64,000 bases of DNA, from NCBI GenBank assembly GCA_902363625.1, contig CABJAS010000003.1, positions 186,001-250,000 on the forward strand, given 5' to 3'. Below, in pieces: positions 23,963-32,285 of the stretch. The translations under genes and the position numbers were made by a program. Below the pieces are notes generated by a model. That model was not told where the DNA came from. It saw only the letters and a program-made list of their open reading frames with translations, and did no database searches. The stretch comes from Clostridiaceae bacterium. Lineage in GTDB: Bacteria > Bacillota_I > Bacilli_A > Erysipelotrichales > Coprobacillaceae. Every line of letters begins with the position of its first letter. The first letter of the stretch is position 1.

Positions 23963-24625
23963 ATGACAGTTAATGAGAAAATAAAAAAATATCGCGAACA
24001 AGCGGGCTATTCACAAGAAACACTGGCACAGAAAATGAGTGTATCACGACAAACCGTTACTAAGTGGGAAGCAGGAACGATCCCCCAAATAGATTATTTG
24101 ATTCAGCTCAGTGATTTATTTGGCATTACACTGGATCATTTAGTTAGAGAAGATGACTGCATTAAACAAGAAAAACAGCCCCTAGTTAAAAATGACTGGA
24201 TAGATTTTTTAATCAAAGCCAAACAGCATACCTATGCAGCGAAAATGGGAAAAGTCGCTTCCTCTCGCATCGCATCTTCGGATTACCAGTTTAATGAAGG
24301 GGATTATATGTACCTAGACAGTTTTCTAGGATCAGAAAAGTTTTCCGGAACAGAAGCAATCTGGTTTCAGGAACAACCACTCTGGTCAATGAATTACTAT
24401 GGATATGTACTCGGTGCAGGCTTTTCCGGAGATTTTCTTAAAGAAAGCTTAATGCGTGTCCCCTACGATCAGCCTTTCCGCGGACCTCAGCTGTATCAAT
24501 TAGGCGATTATACCTACCATTGTCATGCAGATGGGGATGCCCATTGCTTTTATGGGAAAGAAGAGATTTTCTTTAAAGATAAATTAGTTTACGAGCTTTA
24601 TTTTCATGGCGGAGATCTTTATTAA
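23963..24625 (+). CDS. XRE-type HTH regulator with C-terminal DUF5680 domain
   Basis: 220 residues. The N-terminal HTH_3 domain (KKYREQAGYSQETLAQKMSV, SRQTVTKWEAGTIPQIDYLI) binds DNA. From residue 75 the DUF5680 domain begins (DWIDFLIKAKQHTYAAKMGK), with the conserved YMYLDSFLGSEKFSGTEAIW and NYYGYVLGAGFSGDF. The ATG at 23963 is preferred over the GTG at 23954 because GCGAGGTGAGAAAT precedes it. Its ligand and targets are unknown. A terminator follows. Confidence 0.88.
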   Translation: MTVNEKIKKYREQAGYSQETLAQKMSVSRQTVTKWEAGTIPQIDYLIQLSDLFGITLDHLVREDDCIKQEKQPLVKNDWIDFLIKAKQHTYAAKMGKVASSRIASSDYQFNEGDYMYLDSFLGSEKFSGTEAIWFQEQPLWSMNYYGYVLGAGFSGDFLKESLMRVPYDQPFRGPQLYQLGDYTYHCHADGDAHCFYGKEEIFFKDKLVYELYFHGGDLY

Positions 24626-24648
24626 AAAGGAATTTTTTCCTTTTTTTA
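24622..24648 (+). terminator. terminator after the XRE regulator
   Basis: AAAAAGGAA pairs with TTCCTTTTT across a short T loop, with more T following. The stem includes the stop codon. Confidence 0.7.
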
Positions 24649-24657
24649 TTTTCCTGC

Positions 24658-24695
24658 TTGACAAATCACTTATGATGTAACTATAATGGTTACAT
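24658..24695 (+). promoter_or_regulatory. promoter and Rrf2-type operator of the ABC transporter operon
   Basis: TTGACA (24658-24663) and TATAAT (24682-24687), both consensus, are spaced by 18 bp. A perfect inverted repeat ATGTAAC (24675-24681) and GTTACAT (24689-24695) brackets the -10 box. The last gene of the operon is an Rrf2 regulator, whose family uses such short palindromes, so autorepression is likely. Confidence 0.75.
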
Positions 24696-24713
24696 TAATT
24701 AAGGAGGGAAATC

Positions 24714-26318
24714 ATGAAAAAACGACATCGCATATTTCTAGTGATTGGTGTTATTGCGTTGCTGCTAAGCGGCTGCTCTGCTCAGAAAAATAATGAAGTC
24801 ACTAAAGTATTAGTAGGAACTGATGGAGATACCCGGCCCTACACCTATTATGATGAAAATAAACAGCTCACCGGCTATGATATTGCTGTGGTAAAGGCAT
24901 TGGATGATTTATTACCGCAGTATCAGTTTGAATTTGAAGTCACCGAATTTTCCAGCATTTTTGCCGGAATTGATTCTGGACGTTATCAAATGGGAGCCAA
25001 CAACATCTCTAAAAATGAAGAACGCGAGCGTAAATATTTATATGGTGATCAGTATTATCTATATAATAACGCTGTGATTGTTACCAACAAAAATCGTACA
25101 GACATTCATTCGTTACAAGATTTAGCCGGAAAGACAACCCCAGTTAAACCATCAGGATCATTTATGCAGGCATTCATGGAAACTTATAACGAAGCGCATC
25201 CGGACGGACAAATCGCTTACTTCTATTCCGATCAGGATAACTTGAAAACTTATCAGGATATCATGAATGGATCGGTTGATTTTCTGCTTAGTGAGGAAAT
25301 TATTATTGATACCATGATGGAGGAATATAACTTAGACTTGCAGATTATCCCTTTAGAACATGAAGAAACGATTCAGGTTATGAAACCCGAAGGCTACTTT
25401 ATCTTTCCTAAAACAAGTGAAGGAGAAAAATTAAAAAGCGAAGTAGATCAAGCCATTTTAACATTGATTGATAACGGCACTTTATCTGAACTTTCAAAAG
25501 AATATTTAGGCAGAGACTATGTGGCTAATATTGATACGTCAGCTGCTAAACAGACTGCTGACAATGGCATGGCAAATCTCTTTGATTTAAAATTAGTCTT
25601 TACACAGATTCCAAAGATTTTAGCCTATCTGCCTACCACACTGCTGATTACCGTTGTATCAGCTGCTATCAGTTTTATTTTAGGATTTATCATTGCTATC
25701 GTGAAACATAAAAGGATTCCGGTCTTAACACAATTCTTTAATTTCTATGTTTCGTTTATGCGTGGTACCCCGATTTTAGTTCAGCTGTATTTGACCTTCT
25801 ATGGAATTCCGATTCTGCTTCAATATATTAACTATTATCAGGGAACGACTTATTCCACAACTTCTATACCACCGGTTTTATTTGTTATTATTGCGTTTGC
25901 TTTCAATGAGGCTGCCTATAGCTCTGAAAGCATTCGTGCCGGATTAGAAGCTGTCGATAAAGGTGAACAGGAAGCTGCTTTGTCAATGGGAATGAGTCCA
26001 ATGCAGACCTTCTTTAGGATTACTCTGCCGGAAGCGTTGGTTATTGCTCTGCCGGCTTTAGGCAATTCATTAGTCGGTCTGATTAAAGGAACCTCACTCG
26101 CTTTTACATGTGCCGTCGTGGATATTACGGCTGCCGGCAAGATTATGGCGTCACGAAACTATCGTTACTTTGAAGGCTATATTTCTGTTGCCTTGATCTA
26201 TTGGGCAATGACGATTGTTATCTCATGGCTGTTAAAGAAATTAGAAAAGAAATTGAAAGCGGATGAACAGGAGGTAAAAGAAGATGCTGAAAGTATGTCA
26301 CTTGAAAAAGAAATATAA
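24714..26318 (+). CDS. amino-acid ABC transporter, substrate-binding protein fused to permease
   Basis: 534 residues. A lipoprotein signal ends LLLSGC (Cys near residue 22). A SBP_bac_3 periplasmic-type binding domain covers residues 30-265 (TDGDTRPYTYYDENKQLTGY). A His/Glu/Gln/Arg-type permease follows from about residue 300 (LAYLPTTLLITVVSAAISFI, then EAAYSSESIRAGLEAVDKGE with the EAA loop, QEAALSMGMSPMQTF). It imports polar amino acids or cystine with the ATPase encoded next. The next start overlaps by 35 bp. Confidence 0.93.
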   Translation: MKKRHRIFLVIGVIALLLSGCSAQKNNEVTKVLVGTDGDTRPYTYYDENKQLTGYDIAVVKALDDLLPQYQFEFEVTEFSSIFAGIDSGRYQMGANNISKNEERERKYLYGDQYYLYNNAVIVTNKNRTDIHSLQDLAGKTTPVKPSGSFMQAFMETYNEAHPDGQIAYFYSDQDNLKTYQDIMNGSVDFLLSEEIIIDTMMEEYNLDLQIIPLEHEETIQVMKPEGYFIFPKTSEGEKLKSEVDQAILTLIDNGTLSELSKEYLGRDYVANIDTSAAKQTADNGMANLFDLKLVFTQIPKILAYLPTTLLITVVSAAISFILGFIIAIVKHKRIPVLTQFFNFYVSFMRGTPILVQLYLTFYGIPILLQYINYYQGTTYSTTSIPPVLFVIIAFAFNEAAYSSESIRAGLEAVDKGEQEAALSMGMSPMQTFFRITLPEALVIALPALGNSLVGLIKGTSLAFTCAVVDITAAGKIMASRNYRYFEGYISVALIYWAMTIVISWLLKKLEKKLKADEQEVKEDAESMSLEKEI

Positions 26319-27036
26319 TCAGGCTGATGTTTTAAAAGATATTAATTTTGAGATCCACAAAGGACAGGTTATTGCGATTATCGGTCCTAGCGGAAGCGGA
26401 AAATCTACCCTGCTGCGCTGTCTCAATTTCTTAGAAACGCCTAATGACGGAACTTTAGAGTTTATGGATCTTAAAATAGATGTAAAGAGTGCAAAAAAAG
26501 AAGACATTGCTTTTATTCGTCAGCACAGTGCTATGGTCTTCCAGCAGTTCAATCTTTTCCGCTATAAGACTGTATTAGAAAATGTAATGGAAGGCTTAAC
26601 TGTCGTTCAAAAAAAGAAAAAAGCCGAGGCAAAAGAAATTGCTGAGCTTTATCTTGAAAAGGTCGGTATGCAAAATAAGTATCATTTTTATCCCCGTCAG
26701 CTATCCGGCGGACAAAAACAGCGTGTCGGTATTGCCCGCGCTTTAGCCTTGCAGCCGGAAATCATTTTATTAGACGAACCCACCAGCGCCTTAGATCCGG
26801 AAATGGTTGGTGAAGTACTAGATGTTATTCGTAAAGCCAGAGAAAACGGCTATACGATGATTATCGTCTCTCATGAAATGAATTTTGTTTATGAAATCGC
26901 AGATCAGGTTTTATTTTTAGACAGCGGCTATATCCTTGAACAAGGAACACCACAGGAAATCTTCTTATCTCCAAAAGAAGAAAGAACACGTCAATTCTTA
27001 TCCCGTGTCACTATTCAAAAGGAGGCTATCGAATGA
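26284..27036 (+). CDS. amino-acid ABC transporter ATP-binding protein
   Basis: 250 residues. Walker A GPSGSGKST, Q-loop MVFQQFNLF, signature LSGGQKQRV, Walker B IILLDEPTSALDP and switch His in IVSHEMNF are all present. This matches the GlnQ/TcyN-like polar amino acid ATPases. The AGGAGGTAAAAGAAG site lies within the end of the permease gene. It energises the fused binding-protein/permease. Its stop overlaps the rrf2 start (ATGA). Confidence 0.95.
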   Translation: MLKVCHLKKKYNQADVLKDINFEIHKGQVIAIIGPSGSGKSTLLRCLNFLETPNDGTLEFMDLKIDVKSAKKEDIAFIRQHSAMVFQQFNLFRYKTVLENVMEGLTVVQKKKKAEAKEIAELYLEKVGMQNKYHFYPRQLSGGQKQRVGIARALALQPEIILLDEPTSALDPEMVGEVLDVIRKARENGYTMIIVSHEMNFVYEIADQVLFLDSGYILEQGTPQEIFLSPKEERTRQFLSRVTIQKEAIE

Positions 27037-27485
27037 AAATCTCATCACGCTTTACCGTTGCCACCCATATGCTGATCTGTGTAGAATATTTTTCCGAGCA
27101 GTATAAAATTACGAGTGATTTCTTATCTAAGAGTGTGCGTACGAATCCGGTGGTCATTCGTAAAATCATGGGAATGCTTAAAAATCATGGCTTAATTGAG
27201 GTTGCCAGCGGAACCGGTGGGATTCATTTGAAAATTCCATCAGACGAGCTTACTTTGCTGGATATCTATCAAGCTGTTGCCTTGCCAGAAGACCAGCTTC
27301 TCTTTTCGATGCACGAAAATACCGAACCAAGATGTCCGGTCGGAAGAAATATTTCTGCGGTATTATCGCCGGCTTTACAAAAAGCACAGCATACGATGGA
27401 AGAAAGCTTACAGCGTACAACCTTATCAGAACTTATTTATGACTTAAAAGAACGTGTAGAAGAGGAAACAGTCCCTAATGAGTAA
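27033..27485 (+). CDS. Rrf2 family transcriptional regulator
   Basis: 150 residues. A winged HTH (TVATHMLICVEYFSEQYKIT, SDFLSKSVRTNPVVIRKIMG) with the Rrf2 wing motif SGTGGIHLKIP. Only one Cys is present in the central region (PRCPVGRNIS), so it should not hold an Fe-S cluster and resembles YwnA/CymR-like members. It is co-transcribed with the transporter by a 4-bp overlap and probably represses the operon at 24675-24695. A link to sulfur amino acids is inference from CymR. Confidence 0.9.
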   Translation: MKISSRFTVATHMLICVEYFSEQYKITSDFLSKSVRTNPVVIRKIMGMLKNHGLIEVASGTGGIHLKIPSDELTLLDIYQAVALPEDQLLFSMHENTEPRCPVGRNISAVLSPALQKAQHTMEESLQRTTLSELIYDLKERVEEETVPNE

Positions 27486-27497
27486 GGGACTGTTTTT
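27467..27497. terminator. bidirectional terminator between rrf2 and DUF2971 genes
   Basis: Perfect 10-bp stem AACAGTCCCT/AGGGACTGTT with an 8-bp loop and T runs on both sides. The two convergent genes overlap by 11 bp inside it. Confidence 0.9.
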
Positions 27498-28317
27498 GCT
27501 TTAGCGCTCTTGTTTTGTAGACACATTTATCACAAGGCGATTTCATTTTTAATAAACCGGTAAATTTACTGCGAGTAATGTTCTTTTCCAAAACACCTAA
27601 TTCAACTAATTTACTCACATAGAGTGTATAAGTTTGATCATCACACCATGGACCGATCGTAATCCTTAACGCTTGAATTAAAGAATTCTCAAAACGGCTG
27701 AACAATTTAACGTCACTCTCATAATGCTCTGTCGTTTCAATCAGCAGCCGCACCTCATTTTCGGCAATCCAGGCACCATCTTTGATATGTCCGGTCATTT
27801 CTTCAAGCCGAATAATTTTTTCAATCGGCATATCTAATTTTAATTTATCGTAATTGCCGCGGCTTAAATGGCGGTGCCGTTCATCAGTGTAAAGGATATC
27901 CGTTAATAAAATCGATTTTATTTTCTCCGGCGCAAGATTTTTCGTTTTCTGCCCTAATATACCATAGTGAATATCTGAATTTAATTTTAGTGTCTCTATC
28001 CAGCTATTCATTACTTTATTTGGCAAAGAGATACGCACCGCACTTTCTCGTGGAAAACAATAAAGTCCCCACATAGCAATACTTTCATTGCCATATGAAA
28101 AACTTGTGAAATAAAGATTTTCCCATCTTGATTTCATCCCACTACTTAACTCCAGCTGATCATTCATATTAAACCCTGTTGACGCTAAAAAAGAACGGGA
28201 TTCAATGATCTTAATCAAACTTTCCATATCCGTATAATGATGATAGGCTTGATGATGCATTGCTTTATCATTTGTATATTGTAAAATTTCAGAAATATTA
28301 TGCATTGTTTTTTCCAT
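27475..28317 (-). CDS. DUF2971 family protein
   Basis: 280 residues. AYHHYTDMESLIKIIESRSF, ASTGFNMNDQLE and YFTSFSYGNESIAMWGLYCF match the DUF2971 family. These are often single genes near defence or accessory loci and have no proven activity; an ADP-ribosyltransferase-like fold has been suggested for relatives. Unlike most members it ends with two CxxC-like cysteines (SPCDKCVYK). The ATG at 28317 follows AAAGAGGTGGCTATA. Confidence 0.75.
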   Translation of the reverse strand: MEKTMHNISEILQYTNDKAMHHQAYHHYTDMESLIKIIESRSFLASTGFNMNDQLELSSGMKSRWENLYFTSFSYGNESIAMWGLYCFPRESAVRISLPNKVMNSWIETLKLNSDIHYGILGQKTKNLAPEKIKSILLTDILYTDERHRHLSRGNYDKLKLDMPIEKIIRLEEMTGHIKDGAWIAENEVRLLIETTEHYESDVKLFSRFENSLIQALRITIGPWCDDQTYTLYVSKLVELGVLEKNITRSKFTGLLKMKSPCDKCVYKTRALKQKQSLTH

Positions 28318-28405
28318 TATAGCCACCTCTTTTTCATTGTAACATAAAAGATTCAAGTATGAATCTATGAAATCGTAAGAATACTAAGATAAAGGAGGCA
28401 AAAGC

Positions 28406-28543
28406 ATGGATCGTAAAAATGATATACCTAAAAAGAATAATGAAGAAGCTAAGAAAACAGCCTACAATAATCAATGGGTCAGCACTTCATTAGATAATTA
28501 TCCAGATGATCGTGAACGCCGTGACGGACCTGGCGGAAATTAA
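28406..28543 (+). CDS. small hydrophilic protein (45 aa)
   Basis: A near-perfect AAAGGAGGCAAAAGC ribosome site precedes a 45-codon frame. The frame is rich in Asn, Asp, Lys and Arg and ends DDRERRDGPGGN. A strong terminator starts at the stop codon, so this is a self-contained gene. The sequence is predicted disordered and has no recognised family. The GPGGN tail resembles that of small Firmicutes proteins of unknown function, but I cannot name one. Confidence 0.6.
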   Translation: MDRKNDIPKKNNEEAKKTAYNNQWVSTSLDNYPDDRERRDGPGGN

Positions 28544-28565
28544 GCGAAAGAGATTTCGCTTTTTT
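28542..28565 (+). terminator. terminator of the 45-aa gene
   Basis: AAGCGAAA/TTTCGCTT stem with a short loop followed by TTTT, overlapping the stop codon. Confidence 0.85.
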
Positions 28566-28617
28566 ATTTAACCTCTTTTAAAAAATGGATTATAATAGAG
28601 GTAGAGGTGAATTGTAT

Positions 28618-29085
28618 ATGAATGAAATTAATCAATTATATCAAAAACATGTCGAACATGAATTGACATTGTCACAGACAAAGGAAAACGCATTGCTTCA
28701 TAAAGATAAAGTGGAGATCAAGATTTTAGCGTTTCTGTCTGATTTGGGAAATGTTGCCGACCAGTCACAATGTTTCAGCTTTTGGGATAAATATGCCAAA
28801 GTCGATTCAAACGAATTAAAAGAAGCATATATCAATGGTTTGCAGATGCTGCTTTCGGTAGGCTTTGAATTGCATGTCGATGCCTTAAAAAATCAGATCC
28901 AACTGGAAAATAATTTATCTTTGCCTAAACAGTTTCTTAAAGTTTATGAAAGTGTACTGAAGATTCAAACAACCTTTAATTTTGAAGATTATCAAAACAG
29001 CATTGAAGATTATTTTTCTTTAGGCGCTAAATTAGGATTTAGTTTTGAAGATATTTTAGCCCAATATCAACATACATTTAGATAA
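28618..29085 (+). CDS. dUTPase_2/MazG-like all-alpha protein with altered catalytic residues
   Basis: 155 residues, all helical. KILAFLSDLGNVADQSQCFS, FWDKYAKVDSNELKEAYING and LQMLLSVGFEL follow the pattern of all-alpha dUTPases, where the corresponding segments read like ALxVELGELANE, FKYWS and EEYVDGLHFLLSLG. Several metal-binding acids of that family appear replaced (S-D-L-G-N-V, A-Y-I-N). It may be an inactive or divergent NTP pyrophosphatase. The start at 28618 follows AGAGGTGAATTGTAT. Confidence 0.5.
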   Translation: MNEINQLYQKHVEHELTLSQTKENALLHKDKVEIKILAFLSDLGNVADQSQCFSFWDKYAKVDSNELKEAYINGLQMLLSVGFELHVDALKNQIQLENNLSLPKQFLKVYESVLKIQTTFNFEDYQNSIEDYFSLGAKLGFSFEDILAQYQHTFR

Positions 29086-29108
29086 TAGCTCAGCTATTAT
29101 CTTTTTTT
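29080..29108 (+). terminator. terminator after the dUTPase-like gene
   Basis: Perfect 9-bp stem AGATAATAG/CTATTATCT with a 5-nt loop and six T, containing the stop codon. Confidence 0.9.
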
Positions 29109-29154
29109 ATGGGATAACTCCTCCTAATTTGTCATATAATGTAATGGTGATAAT

Positions 29155-29613
29155 ATGAAAATTAAGTTATTGATCTTTAATATCGCATTAAGCTTAGGCG
29201 GAGGTGCTTTAGTCAGCTTATTGATTCCTGATACCGCTGCTACTTACGCTACTTTAAATTTACCGGTTTTTGCGCCTGCCGGCTACATCTTTCCAATTGT
29301 TTGGACCATTCTGTATCTATTGATTGGTGTTTCAGGATATCTGATCATGGTCAGCGATAATCCAAATAAAGACAAAGCGATCAAACTGTATTTTGTTCAG
29401 CTGCTAGTGAATTTCTTATGGCCGTTTTTCTTTTTTACGCTGCATGCTTATCTTTTTTCATTCTTTTGGATTATCTTATTATGGCTTCTTGTTTTTTATC
29501 TTATTTTCATTACTTACGATATTGATGAAACAGCTTCTTACCTGCTTGTTCCCTATTTGCTTTGGATTACCTTTGCCAGCATTTTAAATATTTGTATCTA
29601 CTACATGAATTAA
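29155..29613 (+). CDS. tspO: TspO/MBR family membrane protein
   Basis: 152 residues with five membrane helices. LPVFAPAGYIFPIVWTILYL has the Pro/Trp-rich motif of the family. FVQLLVNFLWPFFFF and YLLVPYLLWITFASILNICI are helices 3 and 5. TspO proteins bind porphyrins or sterol-like ligands in stress responses. It is 42 bp ahead of a GNAT gene without an evident terminator, so a two-gene unit is likely. Confidence 0.9.
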   Translation: MKIKLLIFNIALSLGGGALVSLLIPDTAATYATLNLPVFAPAGYIFPIVWTILYLLIGVSGYLIMVSDNPNKDKAIKLYFVQLLVNFLWPFFFFTLHAYLFSFFWIILLWLLVFYLIFITYDIDETASYLLVPYLLWITFASILNICIYYMN

Positions 29614-29654
29614 TATGCTATACTGATAATAATTTAAAGCAAAGGAGAGACGTC

Positions 29655-30119
29655 ATGATCGAGACCAGACACGTAAAACAAACAGAAATTTCACTTCTTT
29701 ATACTTTAATTAAGGAATTAGGAGATTATTTAGGTGATGAGATAGAAATGGATGAAGCAGCTTTAGAAAAGGCGATCTTCACTGATCACAGCTGCCATTC
29801 ATTCATTGTTTTTCACGATCAAAAGCCTTGCGGCTATGCCTTATATTATTATACTTTTTCTACAATGACCGGTAAAAAAGGAATTTACCTGCTAGATTTA
29901 TACGTAAGAGAAAATGCCCGTGGACTAGGATTAGGGAAAAAATTATTTATTGCTTTAGCGTCATTAGCTAAACAAGAGGATTGCTGCCGCATTGATTGGG
30001 ATTGTTTAAAATGGAACCAGGGAAGCATGGAAATGTATCGTGCAATCGGAGCTTCAATACGTGATGACCATGAGTTCCTTCGTTTAGAACTGCCGCAGAT
30101 TGAAGCTTTATTAAAGTAA
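29655..30119 (+). CDS. GNAT family N-acetyltransferase
   Basis: 154 residues. LLDLYVRENARGLGLGKKLF around residues 84-103 contains the R-x-x-G-x-G/A acetyl-CoA motif, and RIDWDCLKWNQGSMEMYRAI is motif B. The layout resembles diamine (spermidine-like) acetyltransferases, but the substrate is uncertain. The ATG at 29655 follows AAAGGAGAGACGTC. Confidence 0.88.
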   Translation: MIETRHVKQTEISLLYTLIKELGDYLGDEIEMDEAALEKAIFTDHSCHSFIVFHDQKPCGYALYYYTFSTMTGKKGIYLLDLYVRENARGLGLGKKLFIALASLAKQEDCCRIDWDCLKWNQGSMEMYRAIGASIRDDHEFLRLELPQIEALLK

Positions 30120-30120
30120 A

Positions 30121-30155
30121 AGAGATTATCGAGGCATATCGATAATCTCTTTTTG
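30121..30155. terminator. terminator shared by the GNAT gene and the convergent 42-aa gene
   Basis: Perfect 12-bp stem AGAGATTATCGA/TCGATAATCTCT with a 6-nt loop and T run on the plus strand. It contains the stop codon of the small gene on the minus strand. Confidence 0.9.
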
Positions 30156-30254
30156 CACTTCTTTAACGATCGCTAAAGTGAGTGCTTCTTCCTTCTCTTT
30201 TTGATAACGCTGACAAAATGTCTCCACATACTCATTGAATTCGCTCTGACTCAT
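30126..30254 (-). CDS. small helical protein (42 aa)
   Basis: A 42-codon frame begins MSQSEFNEYVETFCQRYQKE and ends EVQKEIIDMPR. It has a clear GAGGTGAGAGG ribosome site. It lies 40 bp after the M1 peptidase gene on the same strand and stops inside a terminator, so it is probably the last gene of that transcript. The sequence is amphipathic helical and unrecognised. Confidence 0.5.
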   Translation of the reverse strand: MSQSEFNEYVETFCQRYQKEKEEALTLAIVKEVQKEIIDMPR

Positions 30255-30294
30255 CCTCTCACCTCATCGCTATTCTAGCAGACTTGCTTAAAAA

Positions 30295-31650
30295 TTACTG
30301 AAGCGAGGCTTCTGTCAGTGTATCTTTGTCAAAATAATCTTTGAATATATCCAGACTTTCTTCTCCTAAGCCCTTGATTAACATTTCTAAAAGATCTTTG
30401 GTTTTCGTCTCTGAATAGGCATAAGCAGAGAGATATTCTTGAAGAATCGTCATTAATTTATCTTTTCCAAAACGATTGGCTAAACGGGTATACATTGATC
30501 CGCCGCAAAAATACATGGCATGCACATAACTGTTTTCATCAGGATATTCCCCATAGCTTTGATCAATTCTTCCGATTTGTTCACTTAAACCATTCTCTGC
30601 CAGATAGGTGGCAATACTTTCGTCCAGCCATGCCTCCTGATAACCATTATTTCCTACTATATTATAGAACCACTGATGGACTAATTCGTGGCGGATCGTA
30701 CTTTCATTTCCACGCATGCTTTGTGAGATCATTATCAGCTGCGGATATTCCATGCCCTGCATTTCCATATAGGTTTCCACAGTGTTCAAAGTTTGATAAG
30801 GATATCTGCCAAGCTGCCTATTCAAATCTTTCGTTTCATTGATTAAAGTAATCAATGAGCTGATTCCAATATTCTGATTGGCTGAATGATAATAACTGTT
30901 ATAAAGAATGTTATCTTCAATTTGACTCACACATTCATAATCATTGCCGATAACTAAGGCATAGTCGCGCACTGATGAAGCTTCATAGGTGACAGTTTTT
31001 TGATTTCCGTTTCTTGAGGTACTTAATTTATCCCCGGTTCCGATAATAGTAAAATCATCAGGTGCCGTGATGGCTACAGAATAATCTGCCACTTCGCTGT
31101 AAAAGCATTCTCCATCACTAAAATAGGGTTCACTTACCCACTGTCCATCTTCATAAACAGCTAAAATCGGCAGACTGTTGCCTAAATAAAAATCGATAAT
31201 CCCGGCTTTATTTTCCACATAGCCAAAGCGAGCATTCAGATTAGGAACATAAGCCTGATATTCCATTGAAAAAGTAAGGATTTCATTAGGAGCCAAAGGT
31301 GTATTTAAGATAACCTCAACTACCGTTGGATCGTCAAGACGCCGATAGCTAAGAGGTTCGCCGGTATTGGTCATCAGATTTTGAATGAGACTCATGCTCC
31401 CCATTTTTTCATCTTTGAACTGGCTGGGATAATCTCGAAATACAATCTTGTTCCATACATCCTGAGATGTATTTTTAAGTGTGATCTCAATCTGAGAATG
31501 ATAGGTACGCTGCAGTGGATCTAACTGAACACTCACCTGATAATGATTGCGCCATTCATTAGAAAACGGGAACGTTATTATTTTATGTGAACTATTCTGA
31601 CATCCCGTGACTAAACATAATACCAGCACTAAAAATAAATATTTCTTCAT
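30295..31650 (-). CDS. M1-family (gluzincin) metallopeptidase lipoprotein
   Basis: 451 residues. Signal MKKYLFLVLVLCLVTGC with lipobox VTGC anchors it outside the membrane. A beta-sandwich N-terminal part follows. The zinc site is HELVHQWFYN near residue 317 with the third ligand in EAWLDES, giving HExxHx18E. The C-terminal helical domain is short compared with full aminopeptidase N. It should trim peptides at the cell surface. The ATG at 31650 follows AAAGGTGGGATAGA; the upstream ATG lies within the preceding gene. Confidence 0.88.
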   Translation of the reverse strand: MKKYLFLVLVLCLVTGCQNSSHKIITFPFSNEWRNHYQVSVQLDPLQRTYHSQIEITLKNTSQDVWNKIVFRDYPSQFKDEKMGSMSLIQNLMTNTGEPLSYRRLDDPTVVEVILNTPLAPNEILTFSMEYQAYVPNLNARFGYVENKAGIIDFYLGNSLPILAVYEDGQWVSEPYFSDGECFYSEVADYSVAITAPDDFTIIGTGDKLSTSRNGNQKTVTYEASSVRDYALVIGNDYECVSQIEDNILYNSYYHSANQNIGISSLITLINETKDLNRQLGRYPYQTLNTVETYMEMQGMEYPQLIMISQSMRGNESTIRHELVHQWFYNIVGNNGYQEAWLDESIATYLAENGLSEQIGRIDQSYGEYPDENSYVHAMYFCGGSMYTRLANRFGKDKLMTILQEYLSAYAYSETKTKDLLEMLIKGLGEESLDIFKDYFDKDTLTEASLQ

Positions 31651-31694
31651 TCTATCCCACCTTTTTTCCATTATAACGAATATATGCAATGAAA

Positions 31695-31722
31695 TAAATA
31701 AAAATAGCCGCTGAGGGCTATT
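31695..31722 (-). terminator. terminator after the nitroreductase
   Basis: On the minus strand AATAGCC/GGCTATT with a 6-nt loop is followed by TTTATTTATT. It overlaps the stop codon and separates the nitroreductase from the peptidase gene. Confidence 0.8.
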
Positions 31723-32242
31723 CAATGATACGAATATAATCTTCTTTTCTTTCTTTTGCTTTTGGATAAGGACCGTCAATGTATCCTAAAATACAATTCG
31801 CAACACCAATATAATGCTCCGGTATTCCCCATTGTTTTTTTAAAGCTTTTCCTTCATCGCTTTCAAATACTTCTTTAGCACGGTTGATCCAGCAAGAGCC
31901 AATATTCAAAGCATGAGCGGCATTCAGAAGATTACTCATTACACAGCTGGCATCTTGTACGCAGTTATTGCTTTCACCATTGCCAAAGACAATTATAACG
32001 ACAGGCGCTCCATAGAAAGGATCCTGCGCTCCGTTCATAACCTGTGCATTTAATTTTGAAAGTAATGCAACTGTATCCGGATTTGTCACTGCCACCATTA
32101 AGGGAGCTTGCTTTCCCATTCCGGTTGGCGCATATGCCCCAGCCTCTAAGATTGCTTCAAGCTCTTCCTTTTTTATCGGTTCTTGTTTATATTTACGAAT
32201 ACTGCGACGGCTTTTTAATGATTCTAATACAATATTTTCCAT
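31718..32242 (-). CDS. nitroreductase family protein
   Basis: 174 residues with FMN-binding motif SRRSIRKYKQEPI at the start, AYAPTGMGKQAP in the middle, and ALKKQWGIPEHYIGVANCIL near the end. Such flavoenzymes reduce nitro groups, quinones or flavins with NAD(P)H. Start ATG at 32242 follows CTAGAGGTGATACT. A TTGACA box (32284-32289) at the end of the MFS gene suggests its own promoter, though co-transcription with the pump is also possible. Confidence 0.9.
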   Translation of the reverse strand: MENIVLESLKSRRSIRKYKQEPIKKEELEAILEAGAYAPTGMGKQAPLMVAVTNPDTVALLSKLNAQVMNGAQDPFYGAPVVIIVFGNGESNNCVQDASCVMSNLLNAAHALNIGSCWINRAKEVFESDEGKALKKQWGIPEHYIGVANCILGYIDGPYPKAKERKEDYIRIIE

Positions 32243-32285
32243 AGTATCACCTCTAGTTAGAACGTAACACACATCTTTATATTTG

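Noticed and set aside
30495..30842. 115-codon plus-strand frame
   Set aside because: Antisense to the M1 peptidase coding region; His/Phe-rich nonsense composition.
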